Source: a virus. From it: DNA of 47,469 bases. The stretch is from positions 1 through 47,469 of IMG/VR virus record IMGVR_UViG_3300023174_000258. One strand, given 5' to 3'. This document shows, one piece after another, positions 23,901 through 33,839 of this stretch. A program made the translations under genes and the position numbers. Below the pieces are notes generated by a model. It was not told the origin of the DNA, ran no database searches, and saw only the letters and a list, made by a program, of their open reading frames with translations. Every line of letters starts with the position of its first letter. The first letter of the stretch is position 1.

Positions 23901-26900
23901 AAGTTTCCATGGATATTCATTTATAATATCGTCATAATAATATAATTCGTCATTTTTAATTTGGGTAGTAATAACTTCTATATTAGAATTGGTAATATAG
24001 GAAGGCAAGTCAAAATCAGTCACCATACTTTGTGTGTTATCCATGCTATTATACACACTGACAAATTCCCTTATTTTTGTACGATAAGGCTTAACTTCGG
24101 ATATATAACTTTCAAAATCTTCTAAATTATCATTGCTGTATGTTACTTTTTGTTTAAGTTTACCTACATTATGTAAGGCTTTGATAAAACTAGTTTTAAA
24201 TATCCAATCCAAATAAGGTTGCTCATATAACGCATATCTGATACTGAGGAAAAACAAATTCAAATAAAGTATTCTTCGATCATCTATTAGAATTCGATCT
24301 TTCAAACTGTTTAAAATTATACGTAATTCTGTGGTTCCGGCATTGTCAAATTTATTAGAATCATAGAGACCACTATCGTAACCCAACTTATTTTTAACAA
24401 AATTATAAAAATTAGTTGATAACTGAATAGATCCATTTTGTCTTCCTACAACTTTATAACTTTGAGTATAATCAATAGAATCTGCGTTGGCATATTTTAC
24501 CAATAGCATCCATCCCGAGCTACCTACATTATTAACTTTTACTGTTTGGCCTATTTCACTATCTTGTGTAAAAAGCTGATAAGTCCCATCTACTACATGA
24601 TCGATTTTGCTATATTGATTATATGTGTATTCCCTTCCTGTATCAGAGTCTATATAAGACCCATACCAGTCGATGTAATTCCAAAACGCAGTTACATCAT
24701 ATTCTTGAATTTTTATTTTACTCCATATTTCACCAACAGGATCATAAGCATAAATGGCCCAATTTCCAAAAATTGTACTGTCACTTCTAACTAACGCACA
24801 TAAAGGCCTTACAGATAAAGTAGTTGTTTCTTTGTCATAACCTTTACCACTATTTTTAATTTCAATCGGTAGTAATGCTCCAACAGAATTTACAGTAACG
24901 TCAATTGATGCGTTAATGCCCTTACCTATGATAGAAATTGTAGGACCTTTATACACATTTTGTTTAATTTGTTGTAGTGTTCCGTATCCATATCCATTAG
25001 AATCAATGTTGATTGAAACAATACTGCCGTTTACTATTACCAAAGATAATTCAGGCTTTTTAAATAATCTTGTGTTGATAAATTGTAATTCACTTTCAGT
25101 ATCAACGACATAATCGTATACCCCGGATAGAGTCGTCGGAGCAAGATCTTTTTTCAATAAATCAGTTAAATCTAAATTATCTATTTGAATTGTTTTAAAT
25201 TCGCTATTAATTCGTTCGATAACTTGCTTAACTGCTTCTAGTCTATTGACAAACATGCTTTGTCTAGGTTTAGATTCTATACCATATCTTTGTTTAGGAG
25301 GTAGTTTAAGATCTGGTGCCATTTTGCCATTTTCGTCAAAACCTACTAAACTATCAATCCATTTCTTTTCAATATGTTTAGGTATTTCAGTTTTTTCATT
25401 TTCACTAATAATTTTCCATTGACTATGGATATTAATTTCATGCTGTGGAATATTCCAATATTGAATAGCAAGTACTACATCACGATCCGATAGTAAATCT
25501 TTGACATTAGTTAAACTAAAACTATTTCTATCAGTAAATTCGATATATTTTAATGCAGCACCTTTGGGATTGCTAATAATGTTAGAAATATCAGCAGCTG
25601 AATTAGTTCTTCCAATAACGGTAGGAATTGTAGTTTTATTTTTTACCCAGAAATAATAAGTCGAATTAAACGACTTAGCCACTGTGTCATAGGTTCTTTT
25701 AATACTATAAACATCATCACCATATAGACTTTTTCCGCTAATACCTTGGGTAATTCCTTGATCCGTATCAGCTAATTTGTCCCAGGCGGAAGGCAAATAT
25801 CTAGACGAAACCCACTCGTAGACATCAATGCTGGCTGTTTCGTACAACGTATTCCATGTGGTATTTTTATAAACAATGTCACTAAGATGTGCATCTAAAA
25901 ATTTAGCCCTACTTAAATCCCACCATAAAGTACCAACTTCTACGTCCAACCAAGACATTCCATCGTCTACTATAACTGATATATCTGATGCAGCAGAACG
26001 GAATGAATACGTGGCCGGATCGTAATAAGTTTTATATTTGATCTGTTGTTCAGCAATTCCTGATATTTTACCCTGTGTAGGATCTATTATATCTAAGTAA
26101 GTGACTAATTGATTTGTTCGTTTATTATACAAGAAGATTTTTTTGAATACACTTAAATCTATTTTTGCTGTTTCTTCTTGACTAATTTTCCAACTATAAT
26201 TATTAGGGGTTCGTTTATGAGTGTAAATTGCACCGCTATTTTTATTATCATTCAACCCAGATGGTGCAGAAATTATTACAGTATTGTCTGAAACATCTAC
26301 ACAACTACCGTATTCCTCTGCTTGACTACTAACCACAGCCAAACTTTCGGAAAATATAAATTTATTGTCATAGATATCATAGATATCTGCTCTGCCTGAA
26401 TCACGTTTAATAATGTAGGTACTATCATCATGATGTGTAATACTATCATGATAATTCATAGTGCTATCATCATAATTGAACAAATCATTTTTTGACCCGT
26501 CACTAAGTCGGCTAAAAATTAATAATGTTTTTTCATTATTAACAAATTTTAAATATGTACCAAATTTTTCATTGCTATCACGATCATTATTTCTTTCAAC
26601 TAATGTCTGAAATAGATTATAATTTTTATAAACGTTTACTATTTGTTTACTATTTGTTTGACTTGATACGGCCAAATAAGTTCCATTATTGGATAAAGAT
26701 ATTGTCTGTCCAAAATTTAGTTGATTTGCTTTAGTTATTTCATGTTCTTTTGTAAATGTTTCATTATTCCTATGAAAAACTAAAACTTTTCCTTGACCAT
26801 TATGAGTTAATGATGTAGACAATGCCAATGTACTAGCTGTCTGATCAATATCGAATTCATAGGCAAATGGTTGATTTTCACAATCTACATCAGTTGGACG

Positions 26901-29900
26901 TATACTGGTTACAAACTGCCAAGTAGAACTATCGCTAAAGTTCTTGAAATAGTATATTATACCACTGATACTATTACCATCTGTGCTGCTAATAGTTAAG
27001 GAATACAACCCATCATAGGCAAATTTAATTTTGAATCCAAAATAAGGATCGGGATCAGAGTTTGTTAAAGTTGTAACAAACTCGTATTGTAAACTATCAT
27101 TTAATTGATATAATTCAATAACACCATTATTTGATGTAGTTACACAACCAATAGCTAACCACTTTTTATCATCACTGACTGCTAAAGTTTTAGCAAATGT
27201 TCTTATATCACCTGGCATAAGAATTGTTTGACGATCACTCCATCCTGAATCATTAGACCATGGTGTGTAGATATTCACTCTTTGTGATTGGTTCTGACCT
27301 AAGGCTACTACCATAATATCGCCAGCTGCATTAGTAACTAATTTTCTACCAAATTTATATTCATTCCCTAACAACGGGTCATATAATTTTGTCCTTGTAT
27401 AAACAGGATTATTTTGCCAAACTGCATATTTGTTGCCAAGTGAACGATTAATCCAGACAAGTTCACCTTTTTTAAGGTAATGGGGAACTACAATATCGTC
27501 TATGGTGTTAAATCTTTGAGGTAAAATTTTAAAAATTTTAGTAGTACTTAAAGTTTCAGAGTCAGGAGTTTTCCAATTGATCAGTCTGATATTGACCGTA
27601 ACAATTCTGCCATCTATTTCACTAATTTCAAAGAAGGAGTTAACTTTGTCGTAGTCAGATTTAATTCCAATTATTTGACCTACGGTAAAATCTATATCAT
27701 TAGCAAAGGATATAAACAGAGTATTATCGGTATATGACATTCCATCTACAACATAATCTGTTTTGGTAAATCTATATACATTCCAATCGTCATTAAATTC
27801 GTTTATTTTATTTTCAAATGCACACCAAATATAGTCGCCTGATGAAAAATTCTCTATGTCTTCGGCTAATAAACTGCTCTTTGAATCAACGGCTAGTTTA
27901 ATTTGATCATATTTGACAAAACCAGGTGTACGCAAAAATGGTTTATAATTACTGTTAACAGGCCATAAATTATTTTGATAAAATTTGGGTGTTAGATATA
28001 TGTCTTTTTTAGTTTGTCTAATAACAAAATCTACCAAAGTATTATCAACGGTACTGACTAATTCTATTGCCTGAGGATTAATTTTAAATTGGCTTTCGTC
28101 TAATATAAATTCTACTTCGTCAAAAGCATCACTGGCGCCATATTGCCCTGCTCTAATTGCCCATTCTTCGATAAAATCAATACTATCCCTATCATCTGCA
28201 CTGAGAACGTCAAATAATTTATTAAGAGAATTCACTGTGCCTTTTTCTTGGATCATTCCTTGATAAAACTTGAATTCACTAACATCGTTTTTAATAATGT
28301 TACTCAAGTATTGACGCTTTTGATAGCCTATTAAATGCTGAGCTATTTTTTGTTGACCTACATCAAAATTATCGCTGTCTAAATCATAAAAGTCTGTGAA
28401 TTGTAAGGCTTTATAGTCCCAATTAGGCAGTAGTTGACTGGTCGGTTTGCTGTCTAATCTTATCCATTTATTTTTATTGAATTCCTCTTGGCCTGGTAAG
28501 AATTCCATGGCTGAATAATAAAATTCTTTATATTTGACAATATCCCCTAGATGATAATCCATCCAAGGTTGCCAGTCATTGATATAGGCTCGATCATAGA
28601 TAAACCCAGGTGCGTCAAGACTTCCATTCCAGTTTAATGTTTTATATCCAGATACTTTAATTCTTTCTTGTCTATAACCTGTTTCTGGACTATAAATCAC
28701 ATCATTGAATTGTGTATCATTGTCAATGATTAATACATGTTCTTTTTGTATTAGGTATAAACTTGCGCCATATATACCAGTATTTTCATTTGTCGGTTTT
28801 AGTGAAAAAAGATTGTCATATCTAGAATAACTTAATAATTTAGGATCGTATTTTTGACCATTAGCTGAAAATATTTCATATGTGCCAATCTGCTCTCTTA
28901 AATCAGCAACAGTAGCATAATTTAAATTTAAATCTATGCCCAATGCTGCTGGACTCAAGCTTATTGCTGACGCCCCGTCTTGATTTAAGCCATCTAATTT
29001 TACATATAAATTAACATCAAAAAAAGTTGTTGTTGTATGATCTCTTTTTGATTTATAATAATCGCCATTGTAAAGAACAACCGACCCTGCTTTATAAAAA
29101 ATACCAAAATCCCATTCGGAATAATTTTCAGTGCCTGGACTCCAATTTTGCGTAGTCCAGAATAAAAATTCTTTCACGCTGGTTTCCCAACTAGCTACAG
29201 ATTTTAATGTTATATTATACTGGTCAAATGCCAATCCTTGATCTTTTAAATATTCTCCGTAACCTTGAAGGAAATCTACAACTTCTTGAATCGAACCTAA
29301 AGTAGTTCCATAATTTAAAAGAACAGGAATTCTTTCCCATTTTTTTCTAATTAGAGCTGTTGCTCCTCCAATTATAGGCAATGATGGTAATTTTTGTAAA
29401 AGATCTAAGGAAGGATTTTCCTCACTAACATGTGAAGTTTTTACTCTATAGAAAACATTATTAATCTCTATAATGTTTCCTACTACATATTGTTGATTGT
29501 TAGTCCATTTAATAAAGCTTTCGCTAATTCCGCCTACGTTAATACCATGTCCAGATTGTGTCCATACATAATAATAAAAATATGGGTTGCTTTGACTATA
29601 TCCTTTTATTTCATAACCTATGCCAGTTTTAGTCAATACTTTAGTTACAATAACACCACTATATAATATTTTTTTAATAGGACTACTAGTGTTTAAAAAT
29701 ATTTTATAATTTTCACTTGGCACAAAAACGCCCGATTTAGCTGCACTACTTTTGCTGTCTAAAATTAAATTATATTTTTCTTTGCTAGTAAATGCTGATA
29801 ATCTATGTGCAAGTTTATTGTTAATGGTTATTAAATCATTTTTATATGTGTCTAATGCCGTGGAGTTATCTCCTTGTAAATAATCTACAACATAATTGAC

Positions 29901-32900
29901 TAACCCCGCTGTTAATGTTCTAACATTATCCGATACAGTATTAGGTGTTAATAAATCTTTTAATCTCAATCGAACACCAGTTTCTGAATAGATTAATTGA
30001 TCATTTCTATTTTTAACTATCCTTGATCGATCTAAGTAACAACCTAATACTCGACCTGGCTGCATAAGAATCATTGTAATTAGTAAACTAAACGGATAAT
30101 AGCTACTTCGTCTCCAAGCTGTTTCTACAGGGCTTTGATCGCCAAAAACGTATGTAAATGATCTATTACTATTAAAAATTCCATGTGCTAAATTAGCTGT
30201 TAAGGGGTCTAATAATCGACCATCTTCTTTAACAGGAATATTTTTAAGTACAGGTCTTGCAAATTTAGGGTTTCTTGTTAAAGGTTTGCCAGGTTCTTTG
30301 ATTACACCATCTCGCAGATCCTGCCAAAGTATAAGATTATTAGATGTATAAGGTGCAGGCCCATAAGTACTTTCCCACCATTTTGGCTGAATACTAAATC
30401 CTAAACTCTCCCAAGGTGTTAAGTGTATGCGGTCTGTGTCAAAGTACCATTTGTAAATTCCACGCCAAAACCCCGGAACATTGTTTCCGTCTATGCCTAC
30501 TGCTTCCCTGTAGTTGTAAGTAAAAGGATTATTTGAATCATATTTCAAAGATTTGGTAAAATCTTTATCAATTAGTCCTGTCCATTGATAAAAATTAGGT
30601 GCAAGAATTTGATTGAATTCATCTATAGTATACTCAGTAGGTCTATTAGAATTGGGTATAAAATCATATATGTCTATAATATTTGGATCATATTTGACTT
30701 TAATATTGTTAAAAAATCGTTTTTCTAATTCTAAGATTATTTGATCTCTATAATCATTAAAAGCTAATACAATGCTGCCGTCATGCCCTTGAATTACATT
30801 TTGTGGCTCAAGTAAAGTAGTATCTAGATAAATTTTTGGCTCAAATTTTGGATATAATCCTAAACTTGTCGGGGTAGAAGGAATATAACATCCATCTGTA
30901 CTTTCATATTCATAAACTGTTATGACATCATCTTCTTTTATAGAGCACAATATTTCTACAAACCCATCCAAGCCAAATATATAATCTTTTTCATGTAATA
31001 ATTGAACATTATTCACATACACATTAACAGATTTATTACTTAAACTTTGTAAAGTAAACACTGTGGCTAAAGGATATTTTTTAACTCTATAATCTTGTAC
31101 AGTAAAATCTGTTTGTTTGGCTGCACCATAAGCTAACATATCACTAAAATAGTATGAAGCTTTTTTAGGTTTGCCTTGATTAATTTCAAATAAAATTAAA
31201 TCAACTGCTTGTTTAACTGTTATTTCACTATTTAAAACACCGGTATGATTTATAAAATTTCTTTTAAAGACTCCAAAGTCATCTCTGGCTTTTTCTAATG
31301 CTGTTATTATATTAGCATCTTTATTGGTCAAATGATATAATGCTAAATTTAAACTGCCACTATGTTGAATAAATTTAGTTCCATGACTACTAAGATTGCC
31401 TATATCCCTTAAATTATTTACTCCTGGATATTCCCCTTGGAAATTATCTAAATTATCTATAATAGAATCTACATGATCAATAACTTCACCTAGAGTAAAA
31501 TCATTAATATTATTGTTTAAAGGATTATTTTGTAAATTGATAGGAAATTCGTAATAACCATTATTGTTTTTATTTTGTCTAGCATAACATCTCAGTGTAA
31601 CTATATCAGTTGTGTTAGCATCTGTAATTAATACTACTTTTTTATAATTTGCAGCATCTTCAACTGAAAATAAACTTTTATCAATTCTTTTGCCATTTAT
31701 ATAAACTTTTACCAAAAGATCATTAAGATCAGTAATATCATTGTATACATCTATAGGAAAATTATTAACTAAAACAACTTTTGTTTTTATTCCGTTTACA
31801 AATTCTTCTACCGTTTCGTTTTTATAAATCCTCACAATAGGTTGAATATTTTTTAATGTATTTTTAGTCCACCCATTAATGTATTTTGAACCTAAATTAG
31901 AAAAGTTTTTAAGAAACTTATTATCTGTGTTTTCGGTAATTATGGACGCTTGTTGCTTGTAAGAAAAACTTTCTTGTAGTAAGTTATAGTTAAAAACAAT
32001 ATCCCCTACATTATTAATATTTTTATAACTTAATGCAAATCCTAATTCACTATCTACAACACCAGATCCAGTTTTATAAGAAAATAATTTATTTCCTAGA
32101 AAAGTAGTGCCTTCATATTTGGTCGAATCAGAAAGACTAACTTGATCTTTATCGAATAAATCAAATAATGGAGGTTGATTTTGATCTGTTTTTGATTGTC
32201 CTACTAGCCAGTTAGAACCATTAAACCATAAATGTTTACTTTTATATTGGACACCGTTTTTAATTAATACAATTTCTTCTAGTAAAGGATCACTATCTGG
32301 TTCTTGTACTAGATGTATTCTACGTTGTCCTGGATCATTGGCATCTGCATGAATAAGAATAAATTCTACTTTAAAAATTTTATTACTTACCAAGGGATCT
32401 TTATCACCTGTAAATAATATACGATGTCCGTCTAGTAATGAAACTCCATCGATATTATAGCTTAACGCTCCTTCTATTACAGAAAATACATCATTGGTAA
32501 AATCGTCAACTAAATCTACATCTTTTTTAGGACGTATTCCAAAATTATATAGTTTGATATTGGCATTAAACTCTATAATCGGTCTCTTGGCTCTTTGACT
32601 TTGGTCAAATACTGCGGGTACTTCGAAATGATCTGCTGTTTGTTGTATGACATCCTGATGGAACCAGCGATTATACCGGGTCCAAGGATTGCAATCTAAA
32701 CTAGCTCTATTAATTGTAATATAATCTTTGTCTGCTGCCGAGTATATAACATCATTATAAGGCAAGTCGTCGAAGCCAGTGTCATCGAAAGTTACGTCAT
32801 AATTTGTAGTATACGGAGCTACAATTTCTAATTGTTTTTCCGGAATAAGTTGAATTCTTTCACCTACTCCTTCTACATAAAAATCTCCTTCACTATAAGA

Positions 32901-33839
32901 ACTAGGAGTAACACGGCCTTTAAAATTAACTTTCATTCCATTGCTTAAAGATATTCCGCTGGGCAATGTGTACGTTTTTGCGTTTATGATTTCATTTTCG
33001 ACATCTATGGCTGTATTTTCTTTAATGTCAAATATTTTAATAATACCGGATGTATCTGCTGATATTTCGCTAGTATAATAAAGTACGTCAGGACTTTGTA
33101 AAGGTACTGTAAAAGTTATTGTGCCATTTTCTACAGCAAAATTATCTACATCTGTATATCTAAAAAAGCTGCCTGGTTCAAGTTCTGTTTTAATACTGAA
33201 AGGTTCACCCGGAGTATCAATTTCAAATTTATAAGTTTGTCCACGATATAAAGTTAATGACGGATTTCTAGTCAATCCGTTTGGTGTGAAAAGATATGCT
33301 CTATTGTCACCTTCGTCGGACAATGTTACTTTGAAAGTACGAGTTATTTCTTGTTGTTGTCCATAAATTGTTATGGTTTTAGGCCCGAATGGTAACCAAT
33401 AGTAATGTAAAAAGTTAACAATCTTATCCCAATCAATATGAGGTTCCCAACTGTAAAATTCCTGTTGATTTAGTACTTGATGATTGCTAGCTAATCCTCC
33501 TAATACATTTACACTATGTACATAATCTAAATAATCTTTAAAAAATGTCACATTGCCCAATGTATCTTCAATTACCAAGCTAGGTTCTAACTGATAATTT
33601 TGTCTTTCGTCTAACAGTTCTTCTAAAAAAACATCGTTACTTGTAACTGATTTTGCGTTTTGACGTCCAATGAATCCGTTAAGTCTTTTTACAGTTCCAG
33701 TCTGAACTAGCTGATCTATTGTGCCGCCGATGAATTTTTTATTACTATCAGTTCTGTAAATTCTAGGTAATAATGATTCGGTTTTTCTTTTTTGATTAGG
33801 ATCAATAGGAGGAGCATTTTCTGTTTGATTTTCAGACAT
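20982..33839 (-). CDS. Giant baseplate wedge-like structural protein (4285 aa)
   Basis: One uninterrupted 12.9-kb frame, about 27% of the window, in the place where T4 has genes 7, 8 and 10. The N-terminus (LLPRIYRTDSNKKFIGGTIDQLV, SWEPHIDWDKIVNFLHYYWLPFG) is of the type found in large structural proteins of marine T4-like phages. Visible parts: a block near residues 1225-1270 (FGDQSPVETAWRRSSYYPF, MQPGRVLGCYLDRSRI); three carbohydrate-binding-like segments near 1440-1485, 1575-1617 and 1753-1796 (for example YKAGSVVLYNGDYYKS); a beta-propeller-like region near 2160-2550 (repeated strands such as TLAVSDDKKWLAIG and TISLSNNGTYLAVSS); [GN]-x-GY repeats near 2940-3015 and 3320-3380 (NEGHGYTSRPLVKI, DTGAGYLKAPEIVI); and a C-terminal PGVIYVNGERIEYF / LSQLRRGTWGTG block near 4090-4125. 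The start overlaps the gp6 stop (TAATG). Probably a wedge-peripheral scaffold combining the gp7/gp8/gp10 roles. Confidence 0.75.
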   Translation of the reverse strand: MSENQTENAPPIDPNQKRKTESLLPRIYRTDSNKKFIGGTIDQLVQTGTVKRLNGFIGRQNAKSVTSNDVFLEELLDERQNYQLEPSLVIEDTLGNVTFFKDYLDYVHSVNVLGGLASNHQVLNQQEFYSWEPHIDWDKIVNFLHYYWLPFGPKTITIYGQQQEITRTFKVTLSDEGDNRAYLFTPNGLTRNPSLTLYRGQTYKFEIDTPGEPFSIKTELEPGSFFRYTDVDNFAVENGTITFTVPLQSPDVLYYTSEISADTSGIIKIFDIKENTAIDVENEIINAKTYTLPSGISLSNGMKVNFKGRVTPSSYSEGDFYVEGVGERIQLIPEKQLEIVAPYTTNYDVTFDDTGFDDLPYNDVIYSAADKDYITINRASLDCNPWTRYNRWFHQDVIQQTADHFEVPAVFDQSQRAKRPIIEFNANIKLYNFGIRPKKDVDLVDDFTNDVFSVIEGALSYNIDGVSLLDGHRILFTGDKDPLVSNKIFKVEFILIHADANDPGQRRIHLVQEPDSDPLLEEIVLIKNGVQYKSKHLWFNGSNWLVGQSKTDQNQPPLFDLFDKDQVSLSDSTKYEGTTFLGNKLFSYKTGSGVVDSELGFALSYKNINNVGDIVFNYNLLQESFSYKQQASIITENTDNKFLKNFSNLGSKYINGWTKNTLKNIQPIVRIYKNETVEEFVNGIKTKVVLVNNFPIDVYNDITDLNDLLVKVYINGKRIDKSLFSVEDAANYKKVVLITDANTTDIVTLRCYARQNKNNNGYYEFPINLQNNPLNNNINDFTLGEVIDHVDSIIDNLDNFQGEYPGVNNLRDIGNLSSHGTKFIQHSGSLNLALYHLTNKDANIITALEKARDDFGVFKRNFINHTGVLNSEITVKQAVDLILFEINQGKPKKASYYFSDMLAYGAAKQTDFTVQDYRVKKYPLATVFTLQSLSNKSVNVYVNNVQLLHEKDYIFGLDGFVEILCSIKEDDVITVYEYESTDGCYIPSTPTSLGLYPKFEPKIYLDTTLLEPQNVIQGHDGSIVLAFNDYRDQIILELEKRFFNNIKVKYDPNIIDIYDFIPNSNRPTEYTIDEFNQILAPNFYQWTGLIDKDFTKSLKYDSNNPFTYNYREAVGIDGNNVPGFWRGIYKWYFDTDRIHLTPWESLGFSIQPKWWESTYGPAPYTSNNLILWQDLRDGVIKEPGKPLTRNPKFARPVLKNIPVKEDGRLLDPLTANLAHGIFNSNRSFTYVFGDQSPVETAWRRSSYYPFSLLITMILMQPGRVLGCYLDRSRIVKNRNDQLIYSETGVRLRLKDLLTPNTVSDNVRTLTAGLVNYVVDYLQGDNSTALDTYKNDLITINNKLAHRLSAFTSKEKYNLILDSKSSAAKSGVFVPSENYKIFLNTSSPIKKILYSGVIVTKVLTKTGIGYEIKGYSQSNPYFYYYVWTQSGHGINVGGISESFIKWTNNQQYVVGNIIEINNVFYRVKTSHVSEENPSLDLLQKLPSLPIIGGATALIRKKWERIPVLLNYGTTLGSIQEVVDFLQGYGEYLKDQGLAFDQYNITLKSVASWETSVKEFLFWTTQNWSPGTENYSEWDFGIFYKAGSVVLYNGDYYKSKRDHTTTTFFDVNLYVKLDGLNQDGASAISLSPAALGIDLNLNYATVADLREQIGTYEIFSANGQKYDPKLLSYSRYDNLFSLKPTNENTGIYGASLYLIQKEHVLIIDNDTQFNDVIYSPETGYRQERIKVSGYKTLNWNGSLDAPGFIYDRAYINDWQPWMDYHLGDIVKYKEFYYSAMEFLPGQEEFNKNKWIRLDSKPTSQLLPNWDYKALQFTDFYDLDSDNFDVGQQKIAQHLIGYQKRQYLSNIIKNDVSEFKFYQGMIQEKGTVNSLNKLFDVLSADDRDSIDFIEEWAIRAGQYGASDAFDEVEFILDESQFKINPQAIELVSTVDNTLVDFVIRQTKKDIYLTPKFYQNNLWPVNSNYKPFLRTPGFVKYDQIKLAVDSKSSLLAEDIENFSSGDYIWCAFENKINEFNDDWNVYRFTKTDYVVDGMSYTDNTLFISFANDIDFTVGQIIGIKSDYDKVNSFFEISEIDGRIVTVNIRLINWKTPDSETLSTTKIFKILPQRFNTIDDIVVPHYLKKGELVWINRSLGNKYAVWQNNPVYTRTKLYDPLLGNEYKFGRKLVTNAAGDIMVVALGQNQSQRVNIYTPWSNDSGWSDRQTILMPGDIRTFAKTLAVSDDKKWLAIGCVTTSNNGVIELYQLNDSLQYEFVTTLTNSDPDPYFGFKIKFAYDGLYSLTISSTDGNSISGIIYYFKNFSDSSTWQFVTSIRPTDVDCENQPFAYEFDIDQTASTLALSTSLTHNGQGKVLVFHRNNETFTKEHEITKANQLNFGQTISLSNNGTYLAVSSQTNSKQIVNVYKNYNLFQTLVERNNDRDSNEKFGTYLKFVNNEKTLLIFSRLSDGSKNDLFNYDDSTMNYHDSITHHDDSTYIIKRDSGRADIYDIYDNKFIFSESLAVVSSQAEEYGSCVDVSDNTVIISAPSGLNDNKNSGAIYTHKRTPNNYSWKISQEETAKIDLSVFKKIFLYNKRTNQLVTYLDIIDPTQGKISGIAEQQIKYKTYYDPATYSFRSAASDISVIVDDGMSWLDVEVGTLWWDLSRAKFLDAHLSDIVYKNTTWNTLYETASIDVYEWVSSRYLPSAWDKLADTDQGITQGISGKSLYGDDVYSIKRTYDTVAKSFNSTYYFWVKNKTTIPTVIGRTNSAADISNIISNPKGAALKYIEFTDRNSFSLTNVKDLLSDRDVVLAIQYWNIPQHEINIHSQWKIISENEKTEIPKHIEKKWIDSLVGFDENGKMAPDLKLPPKQRYGIESKPRQSMFVNRLEAVKQVIERINSEFKTIQIDNLDLTDLLKKDLAPTTLSGVYDYVVDTESELQFINTRLFKKPELSLVIVNGSIVSINIDSNGYGYGTLQQIKQNVYKGPTISIIGKGINASIDVTVNSVGALLPIEIKNSGKGYDKETTTLSVRPLCALVRSDSTIFGNWAIYAYDPVGEIWSKIKIQEYDVTAFWNYIDWYGSYIDSDTGREYTYNQYSKIDHVVDGTYQLFTQDSEIGQTVKVNNVGSSGWMLLVKYANADSIDYTQSYKVVGRQNGSIQLSTNFYNFVKNKLGYDSGLYDSNKFDNAGTTELRIILNSLKDRILIDDRRILYLNLFFLSIRYALYEQPYLDWIFKTSFIKALHNVGKLKQKVTYSNDNLEDFESYISEVKPYRTKIREFVSVYNSMDNTQSMVTDFDLPSYITNSNIEVITTQIKNDELYYYDDIINEYPWKLWRDNIGFGIKTITISNEGHGYTSRPLVKIIGNCTRPAKARAFISNGQVIDIEILDTGAGYLKAPEIVIEGHLSVGGTQAQAVAIVKNDLVRSNLIAMKFDRYNKKLLSEILPLEQIDTFTGDNATITFNLKYSPNTESKKLLVEYTIDGITIDEISENYTIVKTSSKEKGHTVYYGQITFVHPPRLGTIITITYEKDFHHLSALDRIKHYYSPESGMIGKDFAQLMTGIDYGGVSIVGINFNQPLAWDSENNTWGDKGWDLIGNENKIYDTLVEGGNMAYTTATGLTAEDIIVDGDRFISPITSPAPEEMLPGHVVDTLVIKVFDDNRSGSSNVICDNYLTDGVISEFKVGQYPNSKSAVVVKLDQIILQIDVDYTIDFDNLLVKFNEIPEANKYVSIISIGLNGVNVSDTNHVIVETVTNEIITDYPWKDNISLLVLVSGVVQNYNLFKIDNKVGIRFAFDVMPGQLINYLIFDTPNKTTSIVSKETITYKESASRYTLSNPIGNLLPLEYNAIVKVGNEILNSVDSFYFILKNQVYEYIIPLGKDDINQYESTDFKVYVDNQLIYLSDGFDLDLLKSKIIVKSNKYIENAKLLVTIVKNAEYTIGVENRVNYIEFKNSYPENTKIEIISMFNHDILDIQRTDYQIYPDVDRYQDSIYYANAVKVSAGIFTLERPIADANYAWVIKNKTLLTPNIDYILSDNKTEIIVNSSPLESDKFSILTFSNNIVRDSIAFMQIKDMLNRTHYKRISKNRTTILAEDLHYYDKQITVDDGTALNEPVIEANAPGVIYVNGERIEYFIKNGNVLSQLRRGTWGTGITDVHKKSEKVLDIGPNESIPYKDREEVITWPPEEYPDALLDSTHLIELPFIPTKDSIEVFVGGVRQRKDAYTLHDPIEHPESPEGDIDYPADFAVDGINSQVRLEHIPDTPGIRIQVVRKVLTPWNDLGKNLAESTNEVAYFLKTTPRKLDNG
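26421..26483 (-). repeat. Three tandem 21-bp repeats inside the giant gene
   Basis: Copies start at 26421, 26442 and 26463, each near ACTATCATCATGATG, exactly 21 bp apart. They encode three heptads of the form [YH]-[DH]-D-S-[TI]-x-x in a loop of the propeller-like region near residue 2460. The acidic, His-rich loop could bind metal or be a length-variable spacer. Confidence 0.7.
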
